45,710 bases of DNA, from the NCBI GenBank assembly GCA_016800925.1, contig JABCPU010000500.1, positions 1 through 45,710 of the forward strand, written 5' to 3'. The translations under genes were made by a program, and so were the position numbers. Positions 41,884 to 45,710 of this stretch are shown here, piece after piece; the first letter of the stretch is position 1; the number at the start of each line of letters is the position of its first letter. The stretch comes from Suillus spraguei. Taxonomy: Eukaryota; Basidiomycota; Agaricomycetes; Boletales; Suillaceae. The notes under the pieces are model-generated. The model was given only the letters and a program-made list of their open reading frames with translations. It had not been told where the DNA came from and made no database searches.

Positions 41884-42734
41884 AGATGTCTGTGAGTAGC
41901 TATACGAGTGAGATGTATATCATATAGTTCGAGAAAGCGAACCATACGCTCATGAGAGGGCTGTTAGTGCGCGGAAAAAGTAGAGGCACTTCAGAGTCAA
42001 GTCAGGGCTTTTGCTACCGCGTGCTTCCCGAAAGTTCCAGTCATCCGTAGTATGTACTTAACGAGGTAAACTTACGTACTACATAGGACATACTTAGTGG
42101 TTGTCGTCCGTACAGAGCGGATAACTTAGGGGTGGCCAGGTTAACATTGTTTGATACCGACGCGTATGTAGGAGACCACCGTGACCGTTCATCCGAGTCC
42201 GAGTCAGCTCGAAACTAGATCTAGTGCATAGTATCCCTGAGGTTTCCAATGGAAATTGGGCAATTCAAAGGAGTAAATAGCTGGTGCTTGCCATAGCAGT
42301 ACTATGTCGATTTACCGCTTCCTGGCGCACCACACACCACCTCGCCAAATGGCATAGCACTGCAGGAAAGATGGCAGCGAAGCTTAGAAGGGACCACGTG
42401 ATGCGGTCAGAAGCTACTTTGATTCTCAAACGAGTTATGTAAAATCCGAATGATCGGCAACGCCGAAGTAACGCTACATTCAGAGTCCCCCACCTACTGT
42501 TAGTAGTGCGAGATCCGTTTCGACTCTCCATTGGAGCTGCAGGAACATTACGAAGACTAGCTCATGTAAGAAGGTTTTCGAGAGCGACTTTGGCTTGCAT
42601 GAACTCAATTTGCAGAAGCCTGGTGTCGACTTGTACTGCTTTGCGTGCAGAAAGCTTTTCCAGACTCCAAACAGTCTTCGCTCTGTAAGCTTCACTCATT
42701 CTCGCAATTGAGCAAAACCTGACCTATAGGATTC
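41884..42734. other. intergenic, no feature seen
   Basis: Upstream flank of the kinase. Short frames near 42265-42690 have no recognisable domain. No repeat noted. Confidence 0.55.
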
Positions 42735-43340
42735 AACTAGCATGCGAACTCTAGAATACACTTGAACTGTCACCATGACTTGGTTATGAAGACGTGTCGA
42801 ATATTCTTTGGGCGAAGTATCGTTTCTGTGAGAGCTTCCGCGCTGGATTGCGCTGACTTCGGTTTTTTGCATGGACTTCTGTAAAGATGCATCAGCCTTC
42901 TTATAAGAAGCAAACAATCATGCAATCATAGTCCGACCGGACGGCATCACAGCTCCAAAGTTCAGGCTGAGTCATGTGAAACGACTTTCAGCAAGTAACC
43001 AGCACCGACCTGAGCTAGAGTTCTACCACATTTGCATATGAAAGGTGGTACGGGGACATGTCATAACTCGACGCAAATATTCCTTTTTTAAAGCTTTGTT
43101 AATTTTCCGTTGGGGCGGGGCTGTATGTCAGACAGTACGTACAGTTCAATAATTCTTGTATCATTCTTCCGCACCGAAAGGCGCTGATTTCGTTTATCTG
43201 CATGTGTTTCTATTAGAAAAATATCAGCCTTCTGATAAGACTTGGAGGTAACGAAACGGTCATCTCACAGGACGGTGCCTCGGAGTTCAAGCTATATAAT
43301 GTGGAATGGTTTTCAACGAGCAACACAAGCAGAATTCATC
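42735..43340 (+). promoter_or_regulatory. tandemly duplicated upstream region of the SDR gene
   Basis: Copy 1 (about 42735-43000) and copy 2 (about 43035-43340) share TCGA/CGCAAATATTC, GCGCTGA(C/T)TTCG, TGCATG, ATCAGCCTTCT.ATAAGA and GAGTTCA/AAGTTCA. Only copy 2 has a TATA box (CTATATAATG, 43292-43301) 40-50 bp before the ATG. Confidence 0.55.
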
Positions 43341-44444
43341 ATGGCACAATCCACTCCTCGAGTTTGGTTGAGTGAGTTAATGCATGTAACTTCTCACCGT
43401 GCGGGTCACTGACCAATTGTAGTCACCGGTTCTTCCACTGGGTTCGCAGGGCGATGGTGGAAGAAGTCTTGCATAAGGGCGAGATTGCTGTTGCAACTCT
43501 GCGCAAGCCATCGTCCTTGATGACCTTGTGGCCCAATATCCGCGCACTCAGCTCCTAGTACTCCCTCTGGACGTGACAAACGAAGCGCAGGTGAAATCTG
43601 TCTTCGCACAGGCCAAGGATGCCTTTGGGGACATTGACGTCGTATATAACAATGCGGCACAGGCGCATTTTTAAGAGATAGAGGGGACGTCGTTAAGCCG
43701 TGCCAAAGAACTAATGGATATTAATTTCTGGGGCGCGGTAACAGTAAGCCTTAAGGCAGTTAGATTCTTTAGAGAAGAGAACTCAAAGGGTAGTGGGGGG
43801 ATGCTCATCCAAGTATCGAGCATGGCAGGGACCACTGCAATCCCGCTGATCGGGTTTATAGCACTACGTGAGTGAAATGGTGCTATGTTGTGCAAGCGTT
43901 ACTGAAGTATTTGGTGATCATAGAAAAGCAGGTAATGTTGTTTGCGGCAGACTTTAAAACTTTGACTCACCACCGTTAGCCTTGGATTCGTTCACTGATG
44001 TCCTGGCACAAGAAGTCCTTCCCGCTTGGAACATTCGTGTGAGTAATTGAAGAGATGACAGTCGCTGTGTGCTGAGTGGCCATACAGTTCGTGAATGTCC
44101 ATCCAGGTTGGACGCGCACCCCCATCGTAGAGTTTCCATCAAGTGAGCTGCCCGAGCCTCCAACACTGTATGCATCGGAACCGACGGCCGTAACAACGAA
44201 GATTCGTGCTGGATTTGACGCGTTCACCAGAAGTGATACGCTGGCTCCAGTTGAGGTGGTGACAAAGCGCATTTGGTCGGTGACGCAGATGGACGATGAA
44301 TACTTGCGCAAGGGTGTTCAGGAGGGCATTACAGGCCTCGTGAACGTGCATACAGGCATGGACTCACTGGAGCGTGTGCAGGCAAAGGTTGGACGGCTGC
44401 AAAGTGAGCTGATGTGGAATACGAAGGTTCATTATGAGTACTAG
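43341..44444 (+). pseudogene. short-chain dehydrogenase/reductase, 3 frameshifts and 1 nonsense codon
   Basis: Exons are 43341-43371, 43423-43867, a tiny 43924-43931, 43980-44038 and 44088-44444. Rossmann-fold NAD(P) site TGSSTGF is at the N-terminus. LDVTNEAQVKSVF and YNNAAQAHF mark the nucleotide-binding half. VSSMAGTTAI carries the catalytic Ser. The Tyr-x3-Lys site is rebuilt only if the 8-nt exon AAAAGCAG is used. The C-terminus (VNVHPGWTRTPIVEFPSSE ... LNTKV-like end) stops at 44444. One-base shifts lie near 43447, 43510 and 43853, and a TAA lies near 43673. SDRs oxidise or reduce carbonyl/alcohol groups with NAD(P)H. Its presence with the P450 and 2OG genes suggests a former tailoring role. 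Confidence 0.75.
43924..43931 (+). other. 8-nt microexon of the SDR gene
   Basis: AAAAGCAG is bounded by ATCATAG on the left and GTAATG on the right. It joins ...CACTAC to CCTTGGATTCG so that the SDR Tyr-x3-Lys segment reads through into ALDSFTDVL. Confidence 0.5.
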
Positions 44445-45710
44445 ACATAATTCCCATGCGTTGCGAACTCCCGGATCAAGCCTGAAATTAGGCGTGCCCT
44501 CAATTGTCGAACTCGTGGCTGTAACTGTATCATACTATAAGATGTCCATTTTCTTGAAGCATATGAAAATACTTACTATTCTACATGTACTGTCAGTGAC
44601 GGTGCTGAATCATCTGTCAGACGTTATATGATTATGGTCACGGGCAAATAGCTTTGAACAACGCCAACGGCGATCAAGGTATACGGCTCAGTCGAAAATT
44701 GAATAATTTAAATTCAACAAAGAAAGAGAGGGTGAATCACAAGAATAGCAGAATCTGTAGTAGTAACAGTGAAAAAACATGCCTATTAAGTATTGAGCTA
44801 GCCCAATGAATACGAAAACATGTATCTACGAAGCTCAGTATTACAGTGAGATTCGAGTCTGATCACCTACTTAGCCTGCTGCAGGCGCTCGTCCCCAAGA
44901 TAAGAGTCTGTTAGTTGGACCAGAAGGAAGCTAGTCGTGCGGGAAAGTAGCGTTTCGAGCTTGCGAAAGCTCTCCTGCCGCTGCCCCTACCGCCTGTACC
45001 TCTCTTTCCGTTTAGAATCACTACGACTGAGCCTATGTGAACAGTGGGAGTAAATGGTCTGTGCGACACTGCAGCTGCAACCACTCTAGGGCCACCAGCT
45101 CAGCATCCCACGTAAGGGTGATGTACGTTAGGAGGACAGAGGGCTGCAGGTGGAACAGAGCTTTATTGCAAGGTCGGCCTTAATCCGATCACGAGGGCTG
45201 CATGCCGTGAGGTCCCCGAATGAAACCGTTTCAGTAACACCAGAATTATTCAAATCCATGCGAGTAGACGATGCTGGACCGCATAGTGATGTCAGTATGC
45301 TAGAACGAAGATTTCAAGTGGAGTGTGATTAGGGAAGCTGCAGAAAGGAACTGATTTGCTCACCAATATCTTTTTGCACGCTGATGCGCGTCGTGTTGTC
45401 ATGAAACTTCGTAGGTGTGAGCCATATTATTGCATGCAGGAACTAGAGGCGGTTGTGGCCACTGAGGGCTAGCAGACCATTTGGGGAACAAGTTGCACTA
45501 GAAGTTGAATAAAAATTAGTAAGGATACTGAAAATTAAAACAAAAACTACATGCAGCCCATCTGGATGCTGCTTGAGATGCAAGCCATGGATGACGTGGA
45601 CGAACGACGCACCATGGGTTTGAGTCTGGATGTTAGACGTCAGACGGTATGCAAAATGTCCGGCCCGGGACATTCCGCTAGGTAGTTTCGAACTCCGTTA
45701 GAACCTAATG
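44445..45710. other. right end of window, no gene seen
   Basis: About 1.27 kb without supported coding sequence. The only recognised item is the repeat fragment at 44874-44913. Short frames (for example 45150-45332 and 45673-45443) lack recognisable features. Confidence 0.55.
44874..44913 (-). repeat. fragment of the 26-28.7-kb insertion, inverted
   Basis: GCCTGCTGCAGGCGCTCGTC followed by CCCAAGATAAGAGTCTG is the near-exact reverse complement of the sequence at about 27530-27572, just right of the minisatellite. Confidence 0.6.

Overview
The window is nuclear DNA of a filamentous basidiomycete, most probably an Agaricomycete. The evidence is gene structure (multi-exon genes with introns of roughly 47-65 bp, GT-AG ends) and gene content: a KDZ-type transposase tail, a PIF/Harbinger pair, a chromodomain Ty3/gypsy element, F-box/LRR genes and a tyrosine-kinase-like kinase with an HGD catalytic loop. 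It is repeat-rich, and I cannot fix the genus. No rRNA, tRNA or CRISPR array was seen.

Layout. Positions 1-480 and about 9780-11960 hold arrays of the same CCGG-rich repeat in the same orientation. Between them lies a module of five genes in the order minus, minus, plus, minus, plus: a hypothetical protein (505-1307), a KDZ-transposase C-terminal tail (1479-2217), a degraded gene carrying a 1.76-kb repeat-stuffed intron (2230-5704), an acidic-repeat protein (6236-7253) and a cysteine-rich coiled-coil protein (7473-9609). A GGCCCACCCG minisatellite (12130-12600) abuts a degraded minus-strand chromovirus (12608-19996). The chromovirus is joined through a 474-bp LTR to a truncated PIF/Harbinger transposase, and its Myb/SANT partner gene follows (20865-23100). 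Two nearly identical 965-bp solo LTRs in inverted orientation are nested here: one inside the gypsy LTR and one inside the Myb/SANT gene.

From 23.4 kb to the end the window is more host-like: an intact nine-exon cytochrome P450; two direct copies of a 2-oxoglutarate/Fe(II) oxygenase gene (28820-30274 and 37220-38659) about 8.4 kb apart; two degraded F-box/LRR genes; an unrecognised minus-strand gene with a conserved basic C-terminus; a RecQ-like helicase relic; an intact TKL-like kinase with an acidic region behind it; and a degraded short-chain dehydrogenase. P450, 2OG oxygenases and SDR together look like tailoring genes of specialised metabolism, but no core synthase is visible. The upstream region of oxygenase copy A has been split by a 2.65-kb insertion with about 80-bp imperfect terminal inverted repeats and a long minisatellite.

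Single-base frameshifts recur in many genes, while the P450, both oxygenases and the kinase keep perfect frame over 7-9 exons. The frameshifts therefore look like real decay rather than general sequence error, although error cannot be excluded. All exon boundaries were placed by eye from splice signals and reading frame.
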